64,000 bases of DNA from Pseudomonas rhodesiae (GCF_007858255.1 NZ_VFEU01000004.1:186001-250000), one strand, 5' to 3'. Positions 34,563 to 43,257 are shown, counted from the stretch's first letter. Numbers and translations are program-made. Notes: a model not told the origin generated them from the letters alone.

Positions 34563-36056
34563 TTATTCAGGCAGATGCGCCACGCCGTCCGCATCGGTCA
34601 TCGCCCGCTCCAACAGATCCGCCGGCAGGCTTTTGCTGGCACGCGCCCCGAGCAATCTGAGCTGCTCGGTGCGGCTGACCAGGTTGCCGCGTCCATCTGT
34701 CAGCTTGTTTCGCGCGGCGCTGTAAGCTTTATCCAATTGCTGTAGACGGTTGCCCACTTCATCCAGGTCTTGGATAAACAGCACGAACTTGTCGTACAGC
34801 CAGCCAGCACGTTCGGCGATTTCACGGGCGTTCTGGCTTTGGCGCTCCTGCTTCCACAGGCTGTCGATCACCCGCAGCGTGGCCAATAACGTGGTGGGGC
34901 TGACGATGACGATATGCCGGTCAAAGGCCTCCTGAAACAGGTTCGGCTCAGCCTGCAGCGCGGCGGAAAAAGCCGCTTCGATCGGCACGAACAACAACAC
35001 GAAATCCAGACTGTGCAGACCTTCCAGGCGCTTGTAGTCTTTGCTGGCCAAGCCTTTGACGTGATTGCGCAGGGACAGCACATGCTGTTTCAACGCCGCC
35101 TGGCCGATCACCTGATCTTCGGCCGCGACGAACTGCTGGTACGCGGTCAGGCTGACCTTGGAATCCACCACCACTTGCTTATCACCGGGCAGCATGATCA
35201 GCACATCCGGCTGGAAGCGCTCGCCGTCCGGGCCTTTGAGGCTGACCTGGGTCTGGTACTCGCGGCCTTTCTCCAGGCCCGCGTGCTCCAGCACCCGCTC
35301 AAGAATCAGTTCGCCCCAGTTGCCCTGGGTTTTCTGGCCCTTCAGCGCACGGGTCAGGTTGGTGGCTTCGTCCGATAGACGTAGGTTCAGTTGCTGCAGG
35401 CGTTCAAGCTCCTTGGCCAGAGAGAAACGCTCGCGCGCTTCGTTCTGATAGCTTTCTTCCACACGTTTTTCGAAGGACTGAATGCGCTCTTTCAGCGGAT
35501 CGAGCAACTGGCCCAGGCGTTCCTGGCTGGTCTCGGCGAAACGCTGTTCACGCTCATCGAAGATCTTGCCGGCCAACTCGGCGAACTGCGCACGCAACTC
35601 ATCGCGAGAGCCCTGCAAATCGGCCAAGCGTTGCTGATGGCTGTCCTGTTGCTCGCGCAGTTCAGCGCTCAGCGCGGCCGCCAACGCATCGAGACGACGC
35701 AATTCGGCCTCCTTGGCGCTGCGGTCGAGGTTCCAGGCGTGGGCGGCATCGCGGGCATTGTCGCGGTCGATCTGCAACAGTTCGACTTCGCGGCGCAGTG
35801 CCGCCAGGTCGGCCTGCTTGGCGGTGTTGGCTTGGCTCAGGTCGCTGATTTCATCGCGACTGGCATCCAGTTGCGCGGCGAGACCTTCCTGGGCCAACTG
35901 CGCGTTGGCCAAGCGTTCTTCGAGCACTTCCCAGCCGGCCATACGCGCGCTCAGTCGCCGCTGAAGCTGCCAGCACACTGCCAACAGCGGCACCGCGGCG
36001 CCTGCAAGGCCAAGGGCAATACTGGTCCAGTCAAAAGCCATCGCCATGTCTGCCAT
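34563..36056 (-). CDS. rmuC: RmuC DNA recombination protein
   Basis: 497-aa protein. A single N-terminal membrane helix (SIALGLAGAAVPLLAVCWQL) is followed by a long coiled coil (about 40-220) and the RmuC nuclease-like domain with GNWGELILERVLEHAGL, LPGDKQVVVDSKVSL and VPIEAAFSAAL. RmuC limits inversions at short repeats in E. coli. The start is uncertain: GTG 36059, ATG 36056, 36047 or 36041 are all in frame without a clear ribosome site. It converges with the hybrid kinase gene, 20 bp apart. Confidence 0.93.
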   Translation of the reverse strand: MADMAMAFDWTSIALGLAGAAVPLLAVCWQLQRRLSARMAGWEVLEERLANAQLAQEGLAAQLDASRDEISDLSQANTAKQADLAALRREVELLQIDRDNARDAAHAWNLDRSAKEAELRRLDALAAALSAELREQQDSHQQRLADLQGSRDELRAQFAELAGKIFDEREQRFAETSQERLGQLLDPLKERIQSFEKRVEESYQNEARERFSLAKELERLQQLNLRLSDEATNLTRALKGQKTQGNWGELILERVLEHAGLEKGREYQTQVSLKGPDGERFQPDVLIMLPGDKQVVVDSKVSLTAYQQFVAAEDQVIGQAALKQHVLSLRNHVKGLASKDYKRLEGLHSLDFVLLFVPIEAAFSAALQAEPNLFQEAFDRHIVIVSPTTLLATLRVIDSLWKQERQSQNAREIAERAGWLYDKFVLFIQDLDEVGNRLQQLDKAYSAARNKLTDGRGNLVSRTEQLRLLGARASKSLPADLLERAMTDADGVAHLPE

Positions 36057-36102
36057 CACCGAAAAAGAGCAAGGTTAACCAAGCACAGGGTCAGAGGACA
36101 GC

Positions 36103-36426
36103 TCAGTCTTCGACCTGGCGCAATTCGCGCTGGGCCCGCACGTCGCCGGCACGGGCCGCCTGGCGCAGCAGATCATGGCCGATGCGACGGTCGCGGGCAC
36201 TGCCGCACTCGCGGCACATCAATTGACCCAGACGGCTCTGAGCAGCGACTACACCTTCCCGGGCAGGCTGCTTGAGCAAGCGCCCGGCGAAATGTTTGAC
36301 ATTGGCGCTGTGCCCCAGGCGTGGGCTGTCGAGCAGCCACAGCGCGACTTTCAAGGAAAAACGCTTGGGTGCGGTAACAGTTTGGAGGGTATCGGTAACA
36401 GCAGGTGATACTGAGCGAAACTTCAT
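36103..36426 (-). CDS. small Sel1-like repeat protein
   Basis: 107-aa protein. The C-terminal two thirds hold Sel1/TPR-like helices: AREGVVAAQSRLGQLMCRECG and LLRQAARAGDVRAQRELRQVED, with a Cys pair (CREC) between. The ATG at 36426 (MKFRSVSPAVT) is chosen; a longer frame to 36585 has atypical composition. It lies upstream of rmuC on the same strand with a 46-bp gap. Sel1-like proteins are usually adaptors; the partner here is unknown. Confidence 0.7.
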   Translation of the reverse strand: MKFRSVSPAVTDTLQTVTAPKRFSLKVALWLLDSPRLGHSANVKHFAGRLLKQPAREGVVAAQSRLGQLMCRECGSARDRRIGHDLLRQAARAGDVRAQRELRQVED

Positions 36427-36882
36427 AAAGCACTGTGGGACAGAACGGAAGGCGCGCCACTCTACTCTTTTTTTCGCACAGGTAAAGCTGAAAAAACCGT
36501 GCACGCCCGTGCTAGAGCAAGCGCTTGGGACAATCCACAGAAGCTGTGGATAACTCAGTGGACAACCCGCCCTCAACTGGCGCAAAGCCCCATGGAACGG
36601 GGCTCGCAGTCAAACTGACGATTTTTTCACCAATAAAAAAAAGCCAGATTTTTCATTGACTTAAATTTCCATTGCAGGCAAATGGCGGCTTTTGGCAGAA
36701 GTTGACAGCTTGGTTACACATGCCGCAACTAATGTGCACAAGTACCCAGGTGCCGGTTATATCGCCGCGACTTTTTAAGCGACAAGCGTCAGAAATGTTA
36801 CCGTCCTATCCCATTAAGGACTTTTCAAATCTTCCCAGGCTGTCCACACTGCCGGACCTGCAATGCAACGCTGGGTGGGTCG
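36427..36882. other. 456-bp intergenic region, no gene seen
   Basis: The region between the Sel1-like gene and the 101-aa membrane protein is AT-richer than its surroundings. It contains a 17-bp palindrome TCCACAG-AAG-CTGTGGA (36534-36550) that runs into a perfect DnaA box, a run of A/T near 36625-36660 with a TTGACT -35-like hexamer, and no coding frame I can support. Confidence 0.6.
36534..36553. promoter_or_regulatory. palindrome with DnaA-box sequence
   Basis: TCCACAG and CTGTGGA form a perfect 7+3+7 palindrome. The right arm continues as TGTGGATAA, the complement of the E. coli DnaA box TTATCCACA. It lies about 110 bp upstream of the Sel1-like start. No cluster of further boxes is seen, so an origin is unlikely; a DnaA-titrating or regulatory site is possible. 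Confidence 0.4.
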
Positions 36883-37188
36883 ATGAAGGGAATGCTGTTG
36901 TTCGCTGTGTTGTTACTGGCCATCTGCGCCATCTCCCTGGGCATCAATGCCGCCTTACCTTCTCCAGACGGAGCCTTGTTTGCCATCGCCATTCTGCTGT
37001 CAGCCACGTTCACTGCGGTTAGTTTGTGCATTGAGCTGGGGGAAGGACGCATCAACGACATGAGCGACCTGGTTACGGTGGTAGAAACCGGCCAATCCTT
37101 GCGTCTGACCCTGGCCGCCTACGCGTTGGGCTGCTCCTTGGCGGCGGCCGCCACGGTGCTGGTCTATCGCGGCCTGCTTGGAGGCTGA
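36883..37188 (+). CDS. small inner-membrane protein, unknown function
   Basis: 101-aa protein with three hydrophobic segments: MLLFAVLLLAICAISLGIN at the N-terminus, ALFAIAILLSATFTAVSLCI, and a C-terminal helix LAAYALGCSLAAAATVLVY. The loop SDLVTVVETGQSLR is polar. The ATG follows GGTGGGTCG, a moderate ribosome site. I do not recognise a family. It stands alone in a gene-poor stretch. Confidence 0.65.
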   Translation: MKGMLLFAVLLLAICAISLGINAALPSPDGALFAIAILLSATFTAVSLCIELGEGRINDMSDLVTVVETGQSLRLTLAAYALGCSLAAAATVLVYRGLLGG

Positions 37189-37629
37189 CTGATTTTTTTG
37201 GCGAACACACTTCCCTTACCTGTTTCAATCCGTTACTATCCGCGGCGTTAGTACCAAGCTGAAAGTCAATTCTGGTCGAACAAATCCCCTGAAAACACGG
37301 GATCGACCACCTCGATGGTTTCCAGGTATCACTTGCGACGACACCGCCTTTGAACAAGCAAAGGGTGCCGCGAAGTCTCAATACTCTGACCGAACCAACC
37401 TGCAAATTGATCAGGATCTTCACCCCGGGCCCAGAACCTTTGCCCTTGTCGTGTTGCCTGCCCTCCTAAGTACCTACCTGCCAGCCCAAGCGCGCCTTAT
37501 TGAATAGCGCTTCAAACTGGCTGCTTTGTTCCAGTCGGGTTCTTCGTTTGATCAATGGTGATCAACGTCACTGGAACGTTTTAACGTTGCACGGTTCTTA
37601 ACCGTGTCATTTGTAGGAACACCAATAAT
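37189..37629 (+). other. 441-bp intergenic region with structured leader
   Basis: No coding frame is supported here. The last 100 bases hold a run of inverted repeats just before the 74-aa gene: GTTCCAGT/ACTGGAAC (37528-37535 with 37570-37577) enclosing TTGATCA/TGATCAA, then AACGT/ACGTT (37575-37588), then ACGGTT/AACCGT (37591-37605). The arrangement suggests a folded 5' untranslated region. A possible -10 (TACTAT) lies near 37234. Confidence 0.5.
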
Positions 37630-37854
37630 ATGTCCACTCAAATCCATACTCAGGATGCCATTCGCACCCTTACCAACGCTTTTGCTCCAATGAACTGCCT
37701 AATCATGGCCGCTCGCAAAGGCTGCTTCAGCTTCACCCTGGTCAACGAACATGGCATCGCCCGTCATAGCGAACGCCTGTACCCCGATCAATACTCCAGC
37801 GCAGAACCGCTGCAGGCCGTGATCGAGCGTACCCGCCAGGCACTGGTTGCCTGA
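37630..37854 (+). CDS. 74-aa protein, unknown function
   Basis: Soluble small protein (MSTQIHTQDAIRTLTNAF..., ending ERTRQALVA). It contains a Cys-rich-like core segment CLIMAARKGCFSFTLVNEHG. AGGA lies twelve bases before the ATG, a rather long spacing. A strong terminator follows at 37877. The gene has a long structured upstream region. I do not recognise the family. Confidence 0.65.
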   Translation: MSTQIHTQDAIRTLTNAFAPMNCLIMAARKGCFSFTLVNEHGIARHSERLYPDQYSSAEPLQAVIERTRQALVA

Positions 37855-37876
37855 TCGACCCGAGTCGCTGAAACAC

Positions 37877-37907
37877 AAAAAACCCTGTTTAACCCACAGG
37901 GTTTTTT
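37877..37907 (+). terminator. Rho-independent terminator after the 74-aa gene
   Basis: A 12-bp stem AAAAAACCCTGT/ACAGGGTTTTTT with a 7-base loop, followed by ATT, 22 bases after the stop codon. Confidence 0.88.
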
Positions 37908-38134
37908 ATTGCCCGAAATAAATGTTCTACCGATTTCGGTTAAGTTCAATTAGATATAAACGATATAACTAAATGAATAAGATGTTTTAAAAACAGGCCT
38001 TTACATCACGAATATGACACTACACTTCAACTCAAGCGGCATGATCCGCTTCCGGCGAGCCTGAGATCCGATCCACCGCTGCCAAGCCCTACTGTCTCAG
38101 GCCTCGCCTACCCCTTTTATGGATTGAGACGTTT

Positions 38135-38617
38135 ATGGGTATCGCTGCCAGCGATTTGTGTCGATATGTGATCCGGCCGACCTTGATGTATCTCGGCCGT
38201 CACGACCCGAACGCGGAGTCCCTGCTGCTGGGTATCGCTGCCAGCCAATCCGAATTGGGCTCGGCGCTGCATGATCGGCGTGGTCACGGCCTGTACAGCA
38301 TTACCGAGCCGTGCCATCGCGCCCTGTGGGACACCTATTTGGCGCTGGACCCGGACCGGGCCAGCCTGGTGCGCGGCTTGGCCAGCCAGCACGCGTTTCT
38401 CAGCGCTCCTCAGCTTGAACTCACCGTCAACCTGCGTTACGCCACTGCCATCGCTTGGCTTCTGGTGGAACAACATGCCGCCGCCCTGCCACCGCCCGGC
38501 GATGTTTTAGGCATGGCGCGCATCTGGAAAGAAATATTTCATCCTCAAGGGAGACTGCGAGATTTCACCCAAGCCTGGCAAACCTGTGTTTCGCCCAAGA
38601 AACACATGGCCTGTTGA
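38135..38617 (+). CDS. 160-aa protein resembling phage-encoded hypothetical proteins
   Basis: The N-terminal segment YVIRPTLMYLGRHDPNAES and LLLGIAASQSELGSALHD, then GHGLYSITEPCHRALWDTYL, follows the pattern of a protein found in Pseudomonas tailed phages (IRPTL...LG...P.AE.LLLGTA..ES..G then a G-x-x-x-x-EP-x-x-H segment). In the phage forms the pattern suggests a muralytic or structural protein; here the ES glutamate is replaced by Gln-Ser (SQSELG), so activity is doubtful. It sits in a lower-GC stretch without other phage genes, so it may be a domesticated remnant. Family assignment is from memory of the pattern only. Confidence 0.6.
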   Translation: MGIAASDLCRYVIRPTLMYLGRHDPNAESLLLGIAASQSELGSALHDRRGHGLYSITEPCHRALWDTYLALDPDRASLVRGLASQHAFLSAPQLELTVNLRYATAIAWLLVEQHAAALPPPGDVLGMARIWKEIFHPQGRLRDFTQAWQTCVSPKKHMAC

Positions 38618-38763
38618 CCGGGCAATTTGCAAGATTCGGCAAAAAACGCGAATTTTGGTCGGATTGTCCTACAAAACCGCTCTATCTCCAGCATTACAGC
38701 CTGTAGCGCGTTGTGTAATTTATTGATACTTTCCGCAGCGGTGATCACCACGGAGTTCTAATA

Positions 38764-40044
38764 ATGAAAAAAGTAATGCTCAAGACCACACTTAGCCTCG
38801 CCGTTGCCATGGCCTCCTCCCAACTGTTCGCAAGCGGTTTCGCACTCAACGAACAGAGTGTCAGCGGGATGGGTACGGGTTTCGCAGGTCGCTCGTCCAC
38901 TGCCGATGATGCAAGCACTGTTTACGGCAACCCTGCCGGTATGGCTCGCCTGAATGGCCAGCAAATCACTGGCGGCGTAGCAGCCATTGATGCCTCCACC
39001 GATATCAGCGACGTCAGCGGCCGCTCTCGCGGCAGCAACAAAGGCGATATGGTGCCTTTCACTGCCGTGCCTTTCGGTTTCTACACCAATAAACTCAACG
39101 ATCAGTGGGCTGTCGGTTTTGGCGTGTACGCACCGTTTGGCCTGGTGACCGACTACGAGAAAGGCTTCCAGGGCCGTAGCTTCGGCAGCAACAGCGAAGT
39201 GAAAGTCATCACTTTCCAGCCGACCGTCAGCTACGCCTTCAATGATCGCGTTTCGGTCGGTTTCGGCCCGACCATCAACCGCATCGCCGGTACCCTGGAA
39301 TCGGACCTGTCGTTCAACCCAGCGGCGCCAGACACCAACATCAAGATCAAAGGTGATGACACCGCGCTGGGCTTCAACGTCGGCGTACTGGTACAAGCCA
39401 CCGACACCACTCGCGTGGGCCTGACCTACCACTCCAAAGTCAGCTACAAGCTGGACGGCCACACTGAGGTGAGCGCACCCGCCGCTACTTCGGGCCTGTT
39501 GCGTAGCAACCGCTACGACGCGTCCCTGAAGATCGACACCCCTGAGTCCTACGACCTGTCGGTGACTCAGGACCTGACCGACGCCTGGAAACTTTATGCC
39601 GGTGCCACCTGGACCCGCTGGAGCCGCCTGAAAGACATCACAGTCAAGAACGAAGGCGTCGTGGGTGGCGCAACGGGCGGCGCGCTGGCTCCCGCGCTGG
39701 TCGGCACCATCAAGGAAGAACAGAACTGGCACGATACCTGGGCCTACGCCCTGGGCACGTCGTATCAGTTGACCAAGCAGGTGGTACTGCGTACCGGCTT
39801 GACGTTCGACCAGTCGCCGACCAACAACACTGACCGTTCGCCGCGTATTCCTACCGGTGATCGCACCATCTTCAGCCTGGGCCTGGGTTACGAGGTCATG
39901 CCAAACATGACGGTCGACGTGGCCTACTCCTACCTGAAGGAAGAAGACGTCAAGATTGCGCGCTCCAACCAATTGGCCAGCTACAACGCCAAGTACGAAA
40001 ACAGCGCCAATGGTTTCGGCCTGGGCATGACCTATCGCTTCTGA
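38764..40044 (+). CDS. FadL/OmpP1/TodX-family outer-membrane transporter
   Basis: 426-aa beta-barrel protein. The signal peptide (MKKVMLKTTLSLAVAMASSQ) is cleaved near LFA-SG, then GFALNEQSVSGMGTGFAGRS and the NPAGMARL motif (the FadL NPA hatch signature) follow. The barrel ends with the aromatic GMTYRF. These proteins import long-chain fatty acids or other hydrophobic compounds. It is monocistronic, with a bidirectional terminator after it. Confidence 0.93.
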   Translation: MKKVMLKTTLSLAVAMASSQLFASGFALNEQSVSGMGTGFAGRSSTADDASTVYGNPAGMARLNGQQITGGVAAIDASTDISDVSGRSRGSNKGDMVPFTAVPFGFYTNKLNDQWAVGFGVYAPFGLVTDYEKGFQGRSFGSNSEVKVITFQPTVSYAFNDRVSVGFGPTINRIAGTLESDLSFNPAAPDTNIKIKGDDTALGFNVGVLVQATDTTRVGLTYHSKVSYKLDGHTEVSAPAATSGLLRSNRYDASLKIDTPESYDLSVTQDLTDAWKLYAGATWTRWSRLKDITVKNEGVVGGATGGALAPALVGTIKEEQNWHDTWAYALGTSYQLTKQVVLRTGLTFDQSPTNNTDRSPRIPTGDRTIFSLGLGYEVMPNMTVDVAYSYLKEEDVKIARSNQLASYNAKYENSANGFGLGMTYRF

Positions 40045-40060
40045 TTTCACCGAGGCGTAA

Positions 40061-40097
40061 AAAAGCCCCGCTCTCCTGCAAAGGAGGCGGGGCTTTT
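40061..40097. terminator. bidirectional terminator between fadL-like and glutathione peroxidase genes
   Basis: Stem AAAAGCCCCGC...CTCCT with AGGAG...GCGGGGCTTTT, one bulged T and a short GCAA loop, A/T tracts on both sides. It serves the convergent genes on either side. Confidence 0.85.
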
Positions 40098-40110
40098 CAA
40101 TGGGTGTCGA

Positions 40111-40662
40111 TCAGGGTTTGGAGGCCAGCGCCTGCTCCACCGCCTCGATCAGATCCGGACTGTCCGGCTTGGTCAGGCTGGAAAAATCGGCAATTACGTT
40201 GCCCTGGCGGTCAACCACGTACTTGTAGAAATTCCATTTCGGCGCATTGCTCTGCTGCGCCAGCACTTTGAACAAATGCACCGCGTCCGGGCCTTTGACC
40301 TTCTGCGGCTCGGTCATGGTGAAGGTCACGCCGTAGTTGACGTAGCAGACCTTAGCTGTCTCTTCGCCGGTCTTGGCTTCCTGCTTGAAATCATCGGAGG
40401 GCACGCCGATCACTTCCAAGCCCTGATCCTTGTAGCGTTGGTACAGCGCCTCAAGACCTTTGAACTGCGGGGCGAAACCACAGAAGCTCGCGGTATTGAC
40501 GATTACCAGTGGCTTGCCGGCAAAGCGCTGGCACAGATCGATGGACTCCTTGGCGCGCAACTTCGGCAATTGCCCCTCCAGCAAGGGTGGGCAGTCGGCG
40601 GCCATCGCCACACCGCCAAAGGCCGCCATCAGCACGGGTACTGCAAGCCAGCGCATCTGCAT
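40111..40662 (-). CDS. exported glutathione peroxidase family protein
   Basis: 183-aa protein. A signal peptide ends at GGVAMA, so it is periplasmic. The peroxidatic cysteine is Cys61 in [16 protein letters not shown] (selenocysteine position in animal enzymes), with Gln66 and a Trp in [10 protein letters not shown]. The usual N-Q-F-G motif is replaced by [10 protein letters not shown]. It probably reduces peroxides with a thiol partner. ATG 40662 follows AGGA; the frame extends upstream over the microprotein gene but without a ribosome site. Confidence 0.88.
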   Translation of the reverse strand: MQMRWLAVPVLMAAFGGVAMAADCPPLLEGQLPKLRAKESIDLCQRFAGKPLVIVNTASFCGFAPQFKGLEALYQRYKDQGLEVIGVPSDDFKQEAKTGEETAKVCYVNYGVTFTMTEPQKVKGPDAVHLFKVLAQQSNAPKWNFYKYVVDRQGNVIADFSSLTKPDSPDLIEAVEQALASKP

Positions 40663-40697
40663 GGGGAAATATCCTTTTAAGAATTCAGGGATCGAAC

Positions 40698-40820
40698 TTA
40701 ACAGATCGACATGCCCAGTTGCATCAACGCCAGACCGCCGCGCTGCCAACCCCACCAGGCCAGCGCCAGCAGCAGCGCCGTGGCTGCTGCGCCGCCGAGC
40801 CAATACCAGGTCGAACTCAT
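40698..40820 (-). CDS. 40-aa single-span membrane microprotein coupled to MFS gene
   Basis: Reads [20 protein letters not shown] then [20 protein letters not shown]. One hydrophobic helix with tryptophans at both ends is predicted. The ATG overlaps the stop codon of the upstream MFS gene (ATGA), and an ideal GGAGGTGGC ribosome site lies within the end of that gene. This strongly suggests that it is translated, coupled to the transporter. It is too short for most gene finders. A role as a small subunit or regulator of the MFS protein is inferred. Confidence 0.7.
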   Translation of the reverse strand: MSSTWYWLGGAAATALLLALAWWGWQRGGLALMQLGMSIC

Positions 40821-42025
40821 GCCACCTCCATCTGCGCCTGCAAACGCGCCACCGGCCGCTCGCGCACCGGCCAGTTCAAGGCTGCGGCGAGCAGGCTCAA
40901 TAGAATTGCCATCTGCCAGATCAAATCGTAGTTGCCGGTTCGATCATAGACCACCCCGCCCAGCCAGCCGCCGAGGAATGAACCGAGTTGGTGGAACAGA
41001 AACACGATGCCTCCGAGCATGGACAGGTTTCGTACACCAAACAGCGTCGCGACGGTGCCGTTGGTCAGCGGCACGGTGGACAGCCACAAGAAGCCCATGG
41101 CCATACCGAACAGGTACGCCGACATCTCTGTGACCGGCGCCCACAGAAACAGCACGATCACCACCGCCCGCAGCAGGTACAAAGCCGTCAGCAGGCGCGG
41201 CTTGGACATGCGCCCGCCAAGCCAACCGGCGGTATAGGTGCCGAAAATATTGAACAGACCAATCAGCGCCAGCACCGTGGTGCCGACGGTCGCCGGCAGA
41301 TGCTGGTCCACCAGATAGGCCGGCAGGTGCACGCCGATAAATACCACTTGGAAACCGCACACAAAAAACCCAAAGGCCAGCAACCAGAACCCGGAGTGAG
41401 CGCAGGCTTCCTTGAGCGCTTCACCCAGGGTCTGCTGGCCGGCCATGACCGGCAGCGGCCGATCCTTGAGCATGCTGACCAGCGGCAGAATCAACGCCAC
41501 CATCAAGCCCAGCGCCAACAATGCGGCGGACCAGCCCAGCCAACCGATCAGGCCCAAGGTGCCCGGAACCATGGCGAACTGGCCGAACGACCCGGCAGCG
41601 CTGGCGATGCCCATGGCCATGCTGCGTTTTTCCGGAGCCACGGCGCGGCCCACCACCCCCAGGATCACCGAGAATGAAGTGCCCGACAGGCCCATTCCGA
41701 TCAGCAAGCCCGCGCTTAACGACAGCGACCACGCTGAATCGGACATGCCCATCAGCACCAGGCCCGCCGCGTATAAAACACCGCCGACAAACACCGCTTT
41801 GGTGGCGCCGAAGCGGTCCGCCAACGCGCCGGTGAACGGCTGCGCCAGGCCCCAGATCAGGTTCTGCAAGGCGATGGCAAAGGCGAAGGTTTCACGGCCC
41901 CAGCCGAATTCGGTACTCATCGGCGCGAGAAACAGGCCGAACCCGTGCCGCACACCCAACGATAACGCCAGGATCAGCGCACTCCCCAAAAGAACCCAGC
42001 CACTGGTGCGCCACATCGAGGTCAT
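40817..42025 (-). CDS. MFS transporter
   Basis: 402-aa major facilitator with twelve predicted helices. Motif A-like [15 protein letters not shown] follows helix 2. The N-terminal segment [20 protein letters not shown] resembles the oxalate/formate and monocarboxylate transporter-like group. It is followed by a 40-aa membrane protein with ATGA overlap and preceded by a marR gene on the same strand. A perfect TATATA-centred palindrome lies 17 bp before its start, and a near copy precedes marR. Substrate unknown. Confidence 0.92.
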   Translation of the reverse strand: MTSMWRTSGWVLLGSALILALSLGVRHGFGLFLAPMSTEFGWGRETFAFAIALQNLIWGLAQPFTGALADRFGATKAVFVGGVLYAAGLVLMGMSDSAWSLSLSAGLLIGMGLSGTSFSVILGVVGRAVAPEKRSMAMGIASAAGSFGQFAMVPGTLGLIGWLGWSAALLALGLMVALILPLVSMLKDRPLPVMAGQQTLGEALKEACAHSGFWLLAFGFFVCGFQVVFIGVHLPAYLVDQHLPATVGTTVLALIGLFNIFGTYTAGWLGGRMSKPRLLTALYLLRAVVIVLFLWAPVTEMSAYLFGMAMGFLWLSTVPLTNGTVATLFGVRNLSMLGGIVFLFHQLGSFLGGWLGGVVYDRTGNYDLIWQMAILLSLLAAALNWPVRERPVARLQAQMEVA

Positions 42026-42041
42026 TTCTTATTCTCCGTTC

Positions 42042-42057
42042 GCGGGTATATACCCGC
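42042..42057. promoter_or_regulatory. MarR operator upstream of MFS gene
   Basis: GCGGGTATATACCCGC is a perfect 16-bp palindrome in the gap between marR and the MFS gene. Its TATATA core can also be the -10 hexamer of an MFS promoter. A near copy lies at the marR start. Confidence 0.75.
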
Positions 42058-42079
42058 TTATCATCGAACGAACCCGCGT

Positions 42080-42484
42080 TCAGGCGAGTTCATCCAGCAA
42101 GGCCAACAGGGTTTCACGTTTTTGCGCGCCCAATTTATCGATCAGTTTCCGCTGTGCCGCTTCCCAGGCCGGCAACGCGGCGGCCAGGCGTGCTTCACCG
42201 GTTGCGGTGAGCTGCACCAGGCGATTGCGCAAATCATCGCCTTCCACCAGTTTGACCAGCCCTTCACCTTCCAGCACCCGCAGGTTGCGGCCCAGGGTAC
42301 TGCGATCCAGCCCCATCGCATCGGCCAGGCTGGAAATACTCGGTTGATCCAGGCGTTGCAGGTTGCTCAACAAAGAATACTGGGCAACGTTGATCCCGAA
42401 GCCGTCGAGGGCGCCGTCGTAATGCCTGCTGACGCCACGGGCGGCACGTCGCAGGTTGGTGCATAAACATTGGGAGGCAAGCAT
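42080..42484 (-). CDS. MarR-family repressor of the adjacent MFS unit
   Basis: 134-aa winged-helix regulator. The DNA-binding part is SSLADAMGLDRSTLGRNLRVLEGEGLVKLV with the wing segment GDDLRNRLVQLTATG. Cys residues near the N-terminus (SQCLCTN) could sense oxidants or ligands. A CGCGGGTATATACACG site lies five bases before the ATG. There is no Shine-Dalgarno sequence. The MFS and microprotein genes follow downstream, so it likely represses itself and the transporter. Confidence 0.88.
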   Translation of the reverse strand: MLASQCLCTNLRRAARGVSRHYDGALDGFGINVAQYSLLSNLQRLDQPSISSLADAMGLDRSTLGRNLRVLEGEGLVKLVEGDDLRNRLVQLTATGEARLAAALPAWEAAQRKLIDKLGAQKRETLLALLDELA

Positions 42485-42488
42485 GGAA

Positions 42489-42504
42489 CGTGTATATACC
42501 CGCG
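42489..42504. promoter_or_regulatory. MarR operator and promoter at the marR start
   Basis: The minus strand reads CGCGGGTATATACACG, the same operator as before the MFS gene with one degenerate end. It overlaps a -10 (TATACA) with TTGCAT as -35 at 17-bp spacing. The predicted transcript starts at or within a few bases of the ATG at 42484, so binding would block transcription directly. Confidence 0.65.
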
Positions 42505-42526
42505 ATTGAGCAAATGCAAGAAAGTG

Positions 42527-43255
42527 TTACAGCGCCAAGCCGACCAATACCACGACTTCCAGCAGCTCCAGCAGCGCACCGGCGGTGTCGCCGGTGGTGC
42601 CGCCGAGGCGATTGATCATCAATTGGCGCAGGCCTACAAAGGCGATAGCCGCCAGCAGCACCGCAACCCCGCCGCCGAACCCACCGATTAGCAGGCACGC
42701 CAGACCGCTGAGGATCAGCACCTGCTGCCCCACAGCCCTTGGTAAATGCTCCGACAATGCCTGACCCAAGCCGCCGGCACGCACATAACGCGTACTCAGG
42801 AACAACGCGAGCATCGACGCCCGGCCGATCAACGGCGCGAGGATCAATGCCGCCGTGTTGTGCTGTTCGATCAAGGCAACCAACGCGCTGAATTTGAGCA
42901 GCAACACCAGGCCCAACGTCACCACGGCAATCGGCCCACTGCGCGGATCTTTCATGATAGTGAGGGTGCGTTCGCGATCACCGAAGCCACCCAGCCAGGC
43001 GTCAGCGCTGTCCGCCAGACCGTCCAGGTGCAAGCCGCCGCTGAGCAAGACCCAGGCCGTCAGCAGCAGCGCCGCGTGCAGCAGCAACGGCGCGCCCGTC
43101 AATGCGATACTCAGCCCCCACAACAGCACACCGAACACCCCACCGACCGCCGGGTAAAACAGCAACGAGCGTCCCATTTCCTGCGGCTGCGGCATGCCTG
43201 GCAGGCGAATCGGCAGGCTGCTCAGAAATTGCAAGGCGATCCAGAACGGCAACAT
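42527..43255 (-). CDS. cobS: CobS/CobV adenosylcobinamide-GDP ribazoletransferase
   Basis: 242-aa integral membrane enzyme. The family pattern GGLHLDGLADSADAWLGG and MKDPRSGPIAVV is clear, with several hydrophobic helices. It joins adenosylcobinamide-GDP and alpha-ribazole, the last assembly step of B12. ATG 43255 lies two bases after the cobC stop and has AGGA upstream; a GTG at 43273 is possible. Last gene of the cob operon. Confidence 0.94.
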   Translation of the reverse strand: MLPFWIALQFLSSLPIRLPGMPQPQEMGRSLLFYPAVGGVFGVLLWGLSIALTGAPLLLHAALLLTAWVLLSGGLHLDGLADSADAWLGGFGDRERTLTIMKDPRSGPIAVVTLGLVLLLKFSALVALIEQHNTAALILAPLIGRASMLALFLSTRYVRAGGLGQALSEHLPRAVGQQVLILSGLACLLIGGFGGGVAVLLAAIAFVGLRQLMINRLGGTTGDTAGALLELLEVVVLVGLAL

Positions 43256-43257
43256 CG

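Noticed and set aside
36427..36882. Gene-poor region with a DnaA box considered as a replication origin
   Set aside because: Only one box, no cluster or AT-rich unwinding region, and no dnaA, dnaN or parAB genes near.
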